Origin: Phorcus lineatus
Lineage: Eukaryota > Mollusca > Gastropoda > Trochida > Trochidae
DNA: 64,000 nucleotides
Assembly (NCBI GenBank): GCA_921293015.1
Contig: OV121082.1
Coordinates: 20,191,748-20,255,747, forward strand
Direction: 5' to 3'
Shown here piece by piece: positions 1 through 11,894 of the stretch (position 1 is the first letter of the stretch; each line of letters starts with the position of its first letter). The notes under the pieces were generated by a model. It saw only the letters and a list, made by a program, of their open reading frames with translations, ran no database searches and had not been told where the DNA came from. The translations under genes were made by a program, and so were the position numbers.

Positions 1-1429
1 TGATTTTAATCCATAAACTTTTGTCATCGTTTCTGTGAAGCTATTTCATAATTTGATGTTTGTATAATACATTTTTTGTATTTTAAAAACAGATTTTTCA
101 TGACCTGATATTTTTCGGGCCAAAATAGTCAACATTGAGTAGATGGCTAGAATATTATCGAAGTTCGCCTGTTGCATGTAAATTCAAGAATGAAAAAAAC
201 ATCTTGAAGATAATCATTCCGCAAGTCACATCATAATGTTCTCTCAGAAATACCAATCTTTCAAGTTCGTTTTATGAACATGATCAAAGGCCTCGTAACA
301 ATGATGGAGAGTCATTCAAGAAATGAAACAATCAAACCGTAAAGTTTGATGAATGGATTTTTTTCTCGTCTAAAAAAAGAACTTGTGACCTTTCATGAAA
401 GAAACATTTCCGAAAGGAAATTATAGCTAACCATCGATGCAGTATGGACACCTTTCATGGCTATTGGTTTCTTTAATGATAAAATGCTTCCACTTAAATG
501 GCAAGAGATATTTTGGCATTTTAGAGACCTGATGAAAGGGATGACTCAATTTCGTCATCTTGTGTTTGGTATATATTTTAGTTTTCGATATTCAAAAACA
601 TGTTCAATCCACAAACATCAAGATAACATGTAGGAAATGAAAGCAAAAGGATGATTTGAAAAAGGAGTTTGTGAAGTTGAGGCTTTTATTCTACATTGTA
701 TGTCAGATTAAACACGACCAGCAAATATGAGTTCAAATGGTAAATATGACGACATATGAATATCGTATTCGTTCATAGTCCAGTAAAATGGTCAGGGAAG
801 GTTCTAAAATTTCGGAGGTTTTGCAGGGTCACAAAAACGATGGGGGTAGGGGGGCGGTTGGATAACTACATTATACTTTGTCGAAAAATATATTAAACAT
901 TCATTGTGACTTGAAAACATTTCAAATGCCGTATGAAACTGCTATACGAACTCATAACTCGGGCGGTAGATTTCTCTTCACTAAGTCTGACAGCCCCCAC
1001 GGGACAAATCCATGTCACAACATCGCGTTTAGAAGAATCATTGCCACTAACTTTGAAATTATTTTTGTGTATATAAGTCAAGATCTCATATCTGTCCAAG
1101 TTATTTTAGTTGACAAATCGTTGCTAAACGGAAAATAACACAGGACACCAGAGGAATTTAAAAAATGGAAATCACGAAATGCAATAATCAACAACAGATG
1201 AGTCTATAAAAAAAATCGAAGTGAAGTTTTTCACCAGGGAGATGTACCCTTAAGGCCCCTAACGTAGCGCCAGGGTCCATCACTGGCTATTGAAAGCTTT
1301 TCTGCATTGCTCCAAGTTCCTTGTGTTAGTGATTCTATAGTGCTCTAATCGGCGATAAGTAGCAATTTCTATCGGGTTCAATTGCAGTCACCTGTACAGC
1401 TAGCACAGAAATACCGAGAAGCGTGGTGA
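1..1429. other. AT-rich DNA with no recognised gene
   Basis: No open frame here resembles a known family. The two short overlapping frames at 878-1138 (+) and 893-1099 (-) shadow each other and have no recognisable domain. There is a short G-rich patch near 841-856. I see nothing functional that I can support. Confidence 0.5.
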
Positions 1430-2175
1430 AGACTTGTGCGAATAAGTGAGAAAAGTGATGCAGATCGGTGCAAATAAGTGAGAAAAGTGATGACGATCGG
1501 TGCATGTTAGTGAGAAAAGTGATGAAGATTGGAATGAGTTAGTGAGAAAAGTGATGCAGATCGGTGCAAATAAGTGAGAAAAGTGATGACGATCGGTGCA
1601 TGTTAGTGAGAAAAGTGATGAAGATTGGAATGAGTTAGTGAGAATAGGGATGAAGGCTAGTGCGAATTAGTGACAAAAGTGATGAAGACTGGTGCGGTTA
1701 AGTGACAAAAGTGATGAAGACTGGTGCGAGTAAGTGACAAAAGTGATGAAGACTGGTGCTAGTAAGTGACAAATGTGACGAAGACTGGTGGGAGTAAGTG
1801 ACAAAAGTGATGAAGACGTGCTGTTAAGTGACAAAAGTGATGAAGACTGGTGCGAGTAAGTGACAAAAGTGATGAAGACTGGTGCGAGTGAATGACAAAA
1901 GTGATGAAGACTGGTGCGAGTGAATGACAAAAGTGATGAAGACTGGTGCGGTTAAGTGACAAAAGTGATGAAGACTGATGCGAGTAAGTGCCAAAAGTGA
2001 TGAAGACTGGTGCTAGTAAGTGACAAAAGTGATGAAGACTGGTGCGAGTGAATGACAAAAGTGATGAAGACTGGTGCGAGTGAATGACAAAAGTGATGAA
2101 GACTGGTGCGAGTAAGTGACAAAAGTGATGAAGACTGGTGCGAGTAAGTGACAAAAGTGATGAAGACTGGTGCGA
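1430..2175. repeat. 32-bp minisatellite with 96-bp higher-order region
   Basis: Tandem repeat with a 32-bp unit of the form gatgaagactggtgcgagta + agtgacaaaagt. About 23 copies lie head to tail. At the left end (about 1455-1650) three variant units form a 96-bp block that occurs twice in succession (a 'cagatcgg' variant at 1461 and again at 1557). The right part (1670-2175) is more uniform. Because 3 x 32 = 96 is divisible by 3, minus-strand frames stay open and give repetitive pseudo-proteins with a 32-residue period; these are not genes. Confidence 0.95.
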
Positions 2176-3540
2176 GATGTGCCTTGTTGGTTAAGTGTAG
2201 TGAAGGCATCTTAGTGATCTAGAATTATTTACTTGCATCTATTAAACACAATAATGATAAAAGGTTTTAGAAATGATGGTTCCTTTCTAAAAAGTGTCTT
2301 ATCAGCCAGGGATAAAGATTATAAACTGAGAGATATTTAACCCTGTGAATCTTTAGAAAGTAACACTTTCTTGTTACTTAGCTAAGCTTTTTAAAATTTA
2401 CTGATCATATTGTAAAGCTTGTCAATTCAGTGGATAAATGTCAACAGCATTACATTTCAATTAGTAATCGAGACAACGTCGCTGTTAAAATCTATTGATA
2501 CATGATATTAAGTTTTTGGCTCACAGTCATACTTGATATCAAATACCTGAAGTTTGAAATCATTCAGAAAATATTTCTATCGATTCGTATCATGAGACCT
2601 TCGAAGGATATCGAGTCACGTGTAAAGAAACAATTGCCCGTTTTTTTCAAATTGTATTGTTAACTTCAACTAATAATCTTTATGCTGAAATATATTTTTC
2701 ACAGGTTGCAATGGTTTTAAAAATTGCTACGAATGTAATATCAGAATGAAGATCAATTAGGTTTTTATGATAGATGAACAAATTTATCGAGATATGTAAC
2801 GGTAACGGTGTTATAATTTTAGCCACAAGGCCAAAGAGTGAAACTGGCTGAATTAAAATTCTAGCATTTTGTCCGTTGGTATAGTTTGATTGGTTTCTGG
2901 TTTACATTACTGTAAATTAAGCCCCTGATCTCCGATACGCGAATCGTTGTGTCCAATCAAATCATTCTTCCGTTAGTGTAGTCAGTAATATTTCTTAATA
3001 AATGTGGATTTTGTAAGAGTAGTTTCATGTTTGTAAAATAAAGATAGTGCAAAAATTAAGTTTGTTATCTAATCTAATCAACACAAAAGACTCCACGGAT
3101 CAAATGTGGAATATGTACCGAGTGAAGTGTACATGTATCTAGCATGTATCATTTATGGAATATGGACAATATAAATTCCGTACACAGTCACTGTTTAAGT
3201 CATTTTGTTTGGATTGGTAAATCATATAATCTTATTCAAAAGAACCCCTTTATAGCGTGATAGATGTATGCCACTGACATATAAAGAAAACATTATGTCG
3301 TTACACACTTTGCTTTACAAATATAAAATGTTAACCCTTTGCTAAATACAGTCGAACTTGTGTATAAAGGCCACCAAAGGGAACGACCAAAATTAGTTGT
3401 CTTATAAAGGTAGTCAGAGTAATCACTAATCAGTCATACCCAAAGGCAACTACCATGAAATGTCATACACTGTATCATATTTGTATGTAACCATGTAAGC
3501 AGACTCACACATATAAATTCAAATGAAATACTTTGAAGAA
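2176..3540. other. Unannotated AT-rich stretch
   Basis: No gene, tRNA or clear repeat recognised. The sequence is AT-rich with stop codons in all frames and no open frame longer than about 60 codons. Confidence 0.45.
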
Positions 3541-3544
3541 AATG

Positions 3545-4448
3545 TGTATGTGTAAAATGTAGAGAGAGAGAGATTTTATTCAACATTTTAGGCCGCGTGG
3601 CCCAGAGTACAAATACAAAAATAGTGTACAATTGATACTAATGTTAATGTACATGAACATGTTGGTGTGCGAGCTTAATTTCATACATACAATTTTCTTT
3701 TTAAGTAAATAGCAAAACCTTTCAGTACATTTTCATTTTTGCAAAACAAAAGTACAACAAACTTTTGCTGGAAACTGACAAAATCGATTTGGTATGAGTT
3801 TCGTTCTACTTTCCCGAAAAAATGGACAAACGAGAACAAAATGAAATTCATATTCGCCAGTTCTTAAGTAACAACGTTCACATAATAATTCAGAATAAGA
3901 AGTGTATTTGTTCAAACGCATTTTCTGAATTATCAAATTGTGTGACATGCATCTAAACTTCACAAGTACATTTTTCAAATCCTTATTAATGTCAAAACTT
4001 AGAAACTTTTCTTGTCCAAAGTCATGAATTTAGAAACATTTTCAATTACCTGAAACATCCAGGCGTATGCATAACCAGTCTGAAATAGTAACAATCTAAC
4101 CTGTGAAGCCCAGTGTACACTGCCTGCTTCATACTGTGCTTTAAGCTTGTTATGACAGGCGTGGGAATTTCGTGACGAGTCAATATGAATCAACCCACAC
4201 CAGTATCATATACATCAACAAAAATAACGTATAGAGAGATTGTAGCGCCCCATTTCACCCGGAACCGCTTTTGAGGAAGATCTTTTACTTATACCCAGAT
4301 CGATTTTGAAGAAATTACCCTGGACTTTTTCCACACTTTCTCGAAAATTAAACCCCCATATTTCGCTACCACAACAAGCACTTGTGTATGTGTAAAATGA
4401 ACATTTATAATGAAAAAAGAACAATGTGGCTTTGGAACATCTTCCTAT
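3545..4448 (-). mobile_element. LINE 3' remnant (non-LTR retrotransposon), degraded
   Basis: Read on the minus strand, three open fragments in sequence (4478-4215, 4193-3999, 3978-3733) resemble the C-terminal half of a molluscan non-LTR reverse transcriptase. The first holds a 'GSEIWGF...VEKVQGNFFK...GEMGRYNLSI' stretch, the second 'WASQVRLLLFQTGYAYAWMFQ', and the third a terminal zinc-knuckle-like 'CERCYLRTGEYEFHFVLVC'. The 3' UTR then runs to a 'gaataaaatctctctctct' tail near 3550-3575, a LINE end with a simple-repeat tail. Frames are broken and the 5' end is cut exactly where the next MITE begins. The clade is not resolved; a CR1/Jockey-group relative is my guess. Confidence 0.75.
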
Positions 4449-4760
4449 ATCAGCGTACATGAATCCGCTCTGCTCCATCCTAATACCCTGATCTTTTCGG
4501 ACCAGATGCCTTGTACGGCTGGGTCGGCTTGATATTTGTGGCTAAGTTAACCTGTAATTTCTCCAGCAAATGAAATGATTCTTTTGCAAGGGGCTCAAAA
4601 GCTACTATCTTGAAATCAGCGGATTTTCATCTGGTTTGTGCCGCTGTTAATGGATGCGAGTCGCCTCATTGGCTGGTTAGACACCAAGCAATACGAAGCT
4701 TTTGACTTGAAAGAGATAAGGGTAATAGGAAGGAGCTTAGCGGATACAAATACGCTGATT
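4449..4760. mobile_element. MITE copy 1 with ~50-bp inverted termini
   Basis: The left end (4449-4500) reads atcagcgtacatgaatccgc followed by a 'ctcc.tcctaataccctgatct' block. The right end (about 4708-4759) is its reverse complement with a few changes ('agataagggtaataggaagg', then 'tacgctgat'). The interior is shared with copy 2 at 5518-5812 ('gttgtgccgctgtt', 'gcgagtcg.ctcattggctgg'). It abuts the truncated LINE, so it either inserted into the LINE or marks its breakpoint. Confidence 0.8.
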
Positions 4761-5517
4761 TACTAGGATGGATTTGGAATGATCACGTCTAAATTCTAAA
4801 TTAAAGTTTTAAAAAATCATTGAAGTTTTCATGATGTTTTCCTTGTAACCTCCTTGCCTCAAACATTAAATTTCGAGGATTGTTCTTTGAATTTTACTTT
4901 TCAAGTTAATCAACATTCAAATAGGATAACAATATAAGCATGAAAACTAACTTATCTTCGTTCGATATGGATTTTCTTAGTAATGGAAACACAGACACAT
5001 TGACCTTACAATCAACACGTTTTATATTTTTCTAAAAGTTGCCAATTCATTGATGTATAAAAATATATATTGACTTTAACAATCCAAGTAATACCAACCA
5101 TCAACCTCGTTTAAAAAGTAAAACATAGAAAAGGATTATAGACACCATTGTATATTTCAGACAAAAGTGTTTAACGTCAAGGAAAATTTAAAATGCTACT
5201 AGTAATGAAACTTATAAATCGGCGAATACAAATATCCATACACGAAAATAGAAGGATGTTTCAGCTTAACAACAATTTCGAATATATTGGAGAAATACCG
5301 CCATCACATATTATAGAGTTGATTATTTTGAAACGTTATAAAACGATGTCCTTGAAGTAAACAAAGTTAATACGTATACACGTGACATCTCGAAAATATT
5401 TTCATATAAAAATAACATCATGACCACGCTAAAACATGACATTGATGGATGATTTACCTGATGGGTATCGGTATACACTTTTTCAAAATTTATATATATT
5501 ACAAATTACAACTTCAA
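4761..5517. other. AT-rich spacer between two MITE copies
   Basis: No gene or repeat recognised; about 70% A+T by eye. Confidence 0.4.
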
Positions 5518-5812
5518 TCTAATACTGCTCTCGCTCCTTCCTAATACCCTGATCTCTTTTGGGCTAAATCCCTCTTATGGCTGGTGGCTATGCTCACCTG
5601 TTCGTTTTTCAGCCAATGAAATTTCGTTAATTAAGGCACTTGACGCTACTAGCTTAAACTCAACGGATGTTTCCATCCGGGTTGTGCCGCTGTTGCTGAA
5701 TGCGAGTCGTCTCATTGGCTGGTAGCGATACGAGGGTTTTGGCTTGAATGAGATCAGGGTATAAGGAAGGAGCAGAACGGATTCATTTACACTGATATAT
5801 TAGACTGTAAAA
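5518..5812. mobile_element. MITE copy 2, same family as 4449-4760
   Basis: The left end holds gctccttcctaataccctga (from about 5533). The right end carries its inverse 'gagatcagggtataaggaagg', followed by 'cggattcatttacactgatatattag'-like sequence. The outermost part of the left terminus is shortened compared with copy 1. Flanking 'ctaat/attag' sequence mirrors the outer end of the family. Confidence 0.8.
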
Positions 5813-5885
5813 AAACAGGACCCTTGATTTCACTAATGTAAACCCGTCTTATTAAAATGGACCGTTTCAAAATATTGACTTTAAT

Positions 5886-6135
5886 GAGGGCTTTCCTTCT
5901 CACCCGGTCTGACCGCCGCCACATTTAGCGCACATTCCGATACAGATTTAGTACAAACAAAACCAGTTCGTTATAGGACCAATCACGTCGTCGCGTTTTA
6001 ACCAAAGATGGCCGTGATCAAGTTACTTGCCCCCTAGATATCGAATTTATTATTATTATCATGGCTAAGTTTACGACAGAATGTGCGCTACGTGTGGCTA
6101 TAAGCAGACCGAATGAAGCGGAAAGCCCTAGACAG
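5886..6135. mobile_element. MITE-like inverted repeat element
   Basis: The left arm (about 5886-5946, containing 'agggctttccttctcacccg' and 'tagcgcacattc') is matched in inverse at about 6078-6135 ('gaatgtgcgcta', 'gaagcggaaagccct'). Arms are about 55-60 bp with several mismatches, around a centre of about 130 bp. No coding capacity. Confidence 0.65.
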
Positions 6136-6606
6136 AACAAGTTCGAATCTCGATGAAGTAAATATTTTAAAAATTTCATTGCTTGGGTCGATTCAAAGGT
6201 TTTAAATATGGTTTTGTCTCGCAAAGTGAACATGACCAAAGCCGTTTAAGATCATTAAGCTCTTAAATAACGCAAAATGTAATAACAATTTTACATATTA
6301 ATACATATTGGATCATCATGATTTAAACACGAAAATGACCCATTAAAGTTACTTATTAAAGTAAAGTTGAGGCCATTTGGACCGTAGACCATTGATGCTG
6401 ACATTGACAATTTGTACATAAAGACTCTAGACTGAACAGGGTATGATGCTACACACTAACTTTGTGTTGAATAAGAAAAAAGGGGTCTTTACGGATGAAT
6501 AATGTAAACAAAACAAATTAGTTGTTTGGATTGAGTGAAATTTCAATACCATACAATTATTTTGTTCGTTTGACGAATGAAATATATGTTGATTTAAAAA
6601 CACCTA

Positions 6607-6878
6607 TCACCTCCCGTTTGCACAGTGACGATAGTACAAAACCCAGTCTTCTGTGTCAGTTTCTTGATACCATTGCGGTACTTCCATCCAAGTCACGTTG
6701 CTAAGGTTGCACTTATCAGATACTGAGCTGTACTCTACGTTGATGCAATCAAACGATATCTCGTCCAAACATGCTTGCTTGCAAGATTCAACCTTGTCGG
6801 TATAGATCGTTCTGGTGTTATAGGCCAAAATCCCGTAATATTCGTAGGTATGGAAGTCGTTTCCATATTCAGTGCACC
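6607..6878 (-). CDS. Gene 1 exon 3: C-terminal PAN/Apple-like module
   Basis: The acceptor is ctgttatag|GGTGCACTG and the exon runs to a TGA stop at 6607-6609. It encodes CTEYGNDFHTYEYYG, then ESCKQACLDEISFDCINVEY and YYRHCANGR. The six cysteines fit a complete PAN/Apple fold. Confidence 0.85.
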
Positions 6879-9800
6879 CTATAACAGTAACAAGTTAAAA
6901 TAACAAATTGGTTCATCTTCCATTTAAATATACAAATTGATGCGGACACAGTCACGTCTATATCCTCCGACATAGTGGTCACTGGAATGTATATATATTT
7001 TACTATGATTAAGCCTTATTTAGGCGTTGAAAAAAGTCATAACCCTACAAAACATTTGGCACTGAACGCAACCTAAACAAGATGAATGTTTCATGTCGTA
7101 TCCTTCAATGAGATTTTTTTTCGATAGAACCTACAAAAGAAACTCCAACAAAGTTGAAAACTCTAAAGCGCACACTTATGCAGTTTGATTTCTCTACAGG
7201 CCGAGTTTCATTTTTCATATATGCACTGGAAATGAACTTCACAAAATCTTCTGTACAAAAAAAATTGCAAACCTTCAAATATTTAAATCCTGAAGAAGTT
7301 GAAAATGCCAAAAAGCATATCTTCGTATATTGATTGATCTACACAGAAAATACCATTGAGCAAGACCTACCGATTTTAATTATTTTCCGGAAACAAAATT
7401 CTACGTTACGTTTTCAAAAAATAAATATCTGAAGTCGGAACACCAAAAGGCACATATTCATGTCAATTTGTTTTTGCAGTTTTATAGATGACCAACGCTA
7501 CATTTGAATTTGAGTAAGACAGGACTTTTTGGTAAAAGCTGGTCAGTGGAATAGGGTGGAGTGTAGTCGTTATGATTAACATTTTGGGATGACTCGTCCG
7601 AATAGCGGGAATTCGTCATCATCTGTCATAGAGACAATCAAAACAAATGCCGTGTAACAATATAACCTTTAAAGTTGACGAATAGATGAATACATGAAGC
7701 CCATAAATATATGCTGAGTCATCACAGTGTTCAACTTACCAGCGACACAGCTCATGTTATGTGCAAGGAAGCTCAAGCCAACTTCACATTCACATCTTCC
7801 CTGAAAGCAGATAGAATTCTGGTAGGAACAATCCACAGCAGAGTTGCACTTCATGCCGAATTCTGGAAGAAGGAAATTAATAATTAAAAATCTTCATTTG
7901 ATATTCTAAGGGATCATTTCCTGAACGTATTTTATTGTGAATAAGACTGAAGTTGAGATTCTATAAATATTTTTCATCTCTATCAATCCTGGGCACAATG
8001 TTCCGAGTCACAATCCCTATCCACCACTGGACTCGATTCCTTACCGTAGTGAACTGAAAACACCTTAAACCACTCACTCAATCCCTCGCTATAATCGTCA
8101 CCTAAAGCTAAGTGTTCAAAAACTATTAACTTTTGATTTTTTTTGGCTCCCTTTTAAGATTCAGATATTCAAGTTCAGACTATCCAAAAATGTCTACAGA
8201 AATGCACGTACGATAGTAATCTGGCATATAGTGAACTCCTACGGTTTTAAAATAATCAGGTAAAAATTGTCATTTCTTATTCATTCCCTTTAAAGACCTG
8301 ATTTGATGACGTATCTATTTTCGAAAATTATATTGATATTTACACGTATATGAGATCTATAACTATCTAGAATTCTCTTAATAATAATCTGATTATTCAA
8401 TGGGAATTACGGTTTTATAGCGGAGATGAGTTCTGAATATGTCGACAAGTTATCTTTTTCAGCAGTTCGATCAAACAGAATTAGGGAAACTCATTCTTGA
8501 GACAGTTACTTGGTATGAGATCAATGGGAATTTCACTTGTGACGGCACCCTTTTAGCCAGTGCTGAGCGTGGCTCATTCTAGCCGTTGTAGAATAGTTAT
8601 GTGAATCATGTTGTAATTGTTTAACTTAGTGATCATTAAATTGGTTCCAGTGAGGTATTGTTTAACTTAGTGATCATTAATTTGGTTCCAGTGAGGAATT
8701 GTTTAACTTAGTGATCAATAAATTGATTCCAGTGAGGAATTGTTTAAATTAGAGATCATTAAATTGGTTCCAGTGAGGAATTGCTTAACTTAGAGATCAT
8801 TAAATTGGTTCCAGTGAGGAATTGTTTAATTTAGTGATCATTTAATTGATTCCAGTGAGGAATTGTTTAACTTAGAGATAATTAAATTGGTTCCAGTGAG
8901 GAACTGTTTAACTTAGTGATCATTAAATTGGTTCCAGTGAGGAATTGTTTTACTTAGTGATCATTAAATTGGTTCCAGGGAGGTATTGTTTAACTTAGTG
9001 ATCATTTAATTGGTTCCAGGGAGGTATTGTTTAACTTAGTGATCATTTAATTGGTTTCAGGGAGGTATTTTCACATGCACATACTTATAATTCATTGCCC
9101 TGAATATAGGCTTTGAGAAGTCATGACTTCAGAAATTCTTCATAAAAATCGTGAGTTTTAGAGTGGAAGAGTTTTTACGTTTCTATCAGGGATTGTCCGT
9201 ATGTTGAGAATGAGGTGAATGGATCATTAAAATTTAAACCTCCATAATATCTAAACTACCCATGCATGTTGTTGTCTCCAAGAAATGAAAGGATGCATTA
9301 ACATTATAGCTTGCCAAACATAATGATTCATTTATAAATGCTGTGTTCAGTATGCACGGATTCGTTTAAAGTGGTTGTCAAGTAGAAAGCTTTTACAATA
9401 TGGATGGCACTTCACTTCAGCCTTTGAATGTCAGTTGATATAGTAATCAGGATGTTTACAACAAACACAAATTTACATAAAGACGTTCTATGTGCTTAAA
9501 CTTCATGTTCACAAGTACATTGAAGTGTGTTTAGAAAATGGACGTATACAAACTAGTAAACCTGCATACTGGGAATATAACGGAAGTAAATGACCATTTA
9601 CTTTACTCGTTTACGTTATGTAAGTAATATATCGACACTGCTTATACAAAAAGCGAAACTGTTACATCGCTGTGGAAAGATAAAAGTTACCATAGTAGTG
9701 ACGCGACCATTTTAACGTGTTGATCGACGTTCAAGCAAGACCGCTAGAATGAGTTATTCAGCTGAAGATAAATGACTGACAGAGTTGAAATTCAACTTAA

Positions 9801-11894
9801 CATGTTTGATAACTTTGAATATTAATATGGCATCATCGATGAAACGTTAGTGTTTACGTTCGAAGGTTTTATTGTCATATGTCGCGGGAACGTTAGATTC
9901 TCCGTTGAGGCGATGTAGGCGACATGTACTCAGTCACACCGACACCCGACTCGATAGTGATGTTGACTGTTGAGTAAAAATCTCAAACGATAACGAGGAA
10001 TTTGTTCGATTGTTACTGATTCCTTACGAATCACAAACACATTAAAACTTCCACGTGGCTGAATTATGTCAATCACACTACCTTAAGCTTTGCCGTATAT
10101 ATTCAACAAGAGAGTTGACAGGCGAAAACGTCGCCATATTGTCGGCTAGTGCTACGTAGGCTTGTGAAAATTTTACAACAAAATTTTGCAGGAAAACTGG
10201 AAAATAACGTATGCAAGGTTTATATTTGTTGACGTTGGTTTATTTAGTGACAATTTATACATAAAGAAAGCGTTTATTGTTGTTATGATTCCCGAATTGT
10301 AATCTCGTCTCATCGAGATTGAAAACAGTGAATGAAGTTAACGCTACGTAGTACAAATATATGAAAGGAGAAAGTAGTCCCTCGTCTCGTTCACAGAGGT
10401 CAAGGTAATATTTTAACCAATCAGATATGCCAAAAGTGATATGTGCACATGTGCTCGTATTGAAAATATTAACTCGCTTATCATCAACCATATGGATAAT
10501 AAAAAGAGGTATTTTACCAATTTAGGATACTTTTCCTGTGTATGAACTTAAATTTTTAGCAGAAATAGGAATTGATGCTGACTTGACTTAAATGTGCAGC
10601 GGAATTCTTAATATTCCTCTGCTTAATCAAGGAGGTATTGCAGGTTTTCCCCCACAATTCGGATAGAGGATACTAAACGACCTTCCATTTACTACTATTT
10701 TATTAAACGAGTTAATGATTAAGTATAAAACGAGCGAAAGAGAGTTTGATACCAAATCATTAACGAGTTTGATAAAAATAGTATCAAATTTAAGGGAGTT
10801 TGGTTTTCTGTTTATTTCCTGACCTCAGTAAGCAAGCATGATTGCCGAAAGTGTACTGAACGAAATTTTTCTGCGCCTAGGCCGCCATTGTGACAGCGGT
10901 GCCAACATTGTGACGTCACAACCACACAATATTATGACGTCATACGTGCAGCGGTATTACACTAGTTTAATATCGTCGTATAAATATTACACTGCGGTAT
11001 CTTACACGGGCGAGTAATAAAAAGAGATTATTACCCGAGGAAGTGTGTCATATGACTTTTACGAAGCGAGGGTTATACACAAATTCCGCGAGTTTCGTAA
11101 AAGTCATATGAAACACTTCCGAGGGTAATAATTTCTATATTACCGATTCTATTCCATTTCAAACGCAAGGAAATATTCAGAAAACGGCCTCCTTCTCTTG
11201 CGACGGCCCGCTACAGTGACGTCATAAACAATGGTTTTATGACGTCACAGACGACAAAATATGTCACCCACGCTGAAACAATCGTTGCTAGGCAAAAGTG
11301 ATATGTTCACATGTGCTCATATTGAAAATATGTCACCGCTTATGATTTACCATATGTGTAATAAAAGGAGGTATTTTACCAATTTAGGATACTTTTTCTA
11401 TGTATGAACTTAAATTTTAAGCAGAAATAGGTAATATATGATGTTGAATTGATTTAAATCTGCTGCGGAATTCTTAATATTCCTCTGCTTAATCAAGGAG
11501 GTATTGCAGGTTTACCCCCACAACTCCCAAAACACCTCCTATCACATGTTTTTAACAAATACATTTTGACATTATGGATGACGCAAGGTTTTTTTTATAG
11601 CGACACAAACAAGATGATCCTTTCATAACAATTTCAAATCCGAATGTTGATACATTTACCTGTTTGCACCATGTAATAGCCGTATCCTGGTTGAGGAGTG
11701 AGTCCAGAGGTGTTCATGTACCTTGTCGAACTGACAAAACAGGACATCATGTCCTCGCTGTAGAAGAAGGAGGAACAACCGATAGTATTCACACAATGGC
11801 GCGCACAATCGATGTTGCTTATCACGTCAACAAATGGTCCGCCATCGAAGATGAAGTTGGAAAAGAGCAGAACGAAGGCAGTATCAAAAGTCAT
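6607..11894 (-). CDS. PAN-EB-PAN secreted protein, gene 1 (3 exons, 209 aa)
   Basis: Predicted join of exons 11894-11660, 7862-7740 and 6878-6607 (stop included). All boundaries are GT-AG and both introns are phase 1. The product starts with a hydrophobic leader (about residues 1-18), then a PAN/Apple-like module with Cys30, 34, 40 and 52 (C-x3-C-x5-C-x11-C), an EB/EGF-like module with Cys84, 90, 97, 102, 104 and 117, and a second PAN/Apple-like module with Cys121, 152, 156, 164, 176 and 205, ending about four residues later. PAN and EB modules mediate extracellular protein or glycan binding, so a secreted recognition or matrix protein is likely; the actual ligand is unknown. The exon structure is duplicated in gene 2 at 16221-27853. 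Extra untranslated or upstream exons cannot be excluded, and no clear AATAAA was found just past the stop. Confidence 0.8.
7100..7500. repeat. Three diverged ~140-bp tandem units (in gene 1 intron 2)
   Basis: Related blocks start near 7158, 7301 and 7437, each with 'gaaaa(c/t)..caaaaggcaca.at.t' followed by a T-rich stretch ending in 'tctacag' or 'ttgcag'. Similarity is loose, so this is an old satellite-type repeat. The open frame across it (7105-7311, minus) is not supported as a gene. Confidence 0.45.
7740..7862 (-). CDS. Gene 1 exon 2: EB/EGF-like module
   Basis: 123 nt, phase 1 on both sides. The acceptor is cttcttccag|AATTCGG and the donor CTG|GTAAGTTG. It encodes EFGMKCNSAVDCSY then CFQGRCECEVGLSF, ending NMSCVAG: six cysteines in EB-module spacing. 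The adjacent intron bases are conserved with gene 2. Confidence 0.85.
7863..8610. other. Intron 1 of gene 1, proximal part
   Basis: Intron sequence. The first tens of bases upstream of exon 2 match the same position in gene 2 (aaggaaat. and 'ttcctgaacgt' blocks). Otherwise no feature. Confidence 0.5.
8611..9070. repeat. 41-bp minisatellite, ~11 copies
   Basis: Unit of the form 'gaggaattgtttaacttag' + 'tgatcattaaattggttcca', period 41 bp (for example ttggttccag at 8641 and 8682). Copies differ by scattered substitutions; the last three share 'gggaggtatt'. The array lies within intron 1 of gene 1. Confidence 0.95.
9071..10426. other. Intron 1 of gene 1, no recognised feature
   Basis: AT-rich intron sequence with no open frame of note. 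The minus frame at 10255-10491 overlaps the following direct repeat and is not convincing. Confidence 0.4.
10427..11523. mobile_element. Composite repeat: two ~235-bp direct repeats around hairpins
   Basis: Sequence at 10427-10660 recurs at 11290-11523 in the same orientation ('caaaagtgatatg..cacatg', 'ggtattttaccaatttagga', 'ggaattcttaatattcctct', 'aatcaaggaggtattgcagg'). The 630 bp between contain inverted-repeat structures near 10690-10790 and 11026-11134 and several TGACGTCA-like motifs. The arrangement resembles a short LTR-like or tandemly duplicated non-autonomous element. No coding capacity is seen. Confidence 0.6.
11026..11134. repeat. Hairpin-forming inverted repeat
   Basis: The left arm from 11026 ('gattattacccgaggaagtg' then 'tcatatgacttttacga') is matched in inverse by the right arm ending at 11134 ('tcgtaaaagtcatatga', 'cacttccgagggtaataat'). 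Arms are about 43 bp with few mismatches and the loop about 20 bp. Confidence 0.85.
11660..11894 (-). CDS. Gene 1 exon 1: leader + PAN/Apple-like module
   Basis: 235 coding nt (78 codons plus one base). The start is the ATG giving MTFDTAFVLLFSNFIF, chosen because the gene 2 paralogue starts at the aligned position. The exon ends CAG|GTAAAT. It contains NIDCARHCVNTIGCSSFFY, a typical PAN core. The roughly 150 bp upstream of the ATG is recognisably similar to that of gene 2. Confidence 0.82.

Noticed and set aside
1667-2209. Three long minus-strand frames with repeated 'HHFCHLLAPVFITFV' peptides
   Set aside because: They are the translation of the 32-bp minisatellite, open only because three units equal 96 bp; no start context, no splice evidence and all three frames are open at once.
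8611-9070. Possible CRISPR-like array (also 1430-2175, 39166-39690 and 49205-49530)
   Set aside because: Units are contiguous without unique spacers and the context is eukaryotic; these are minisatellites.
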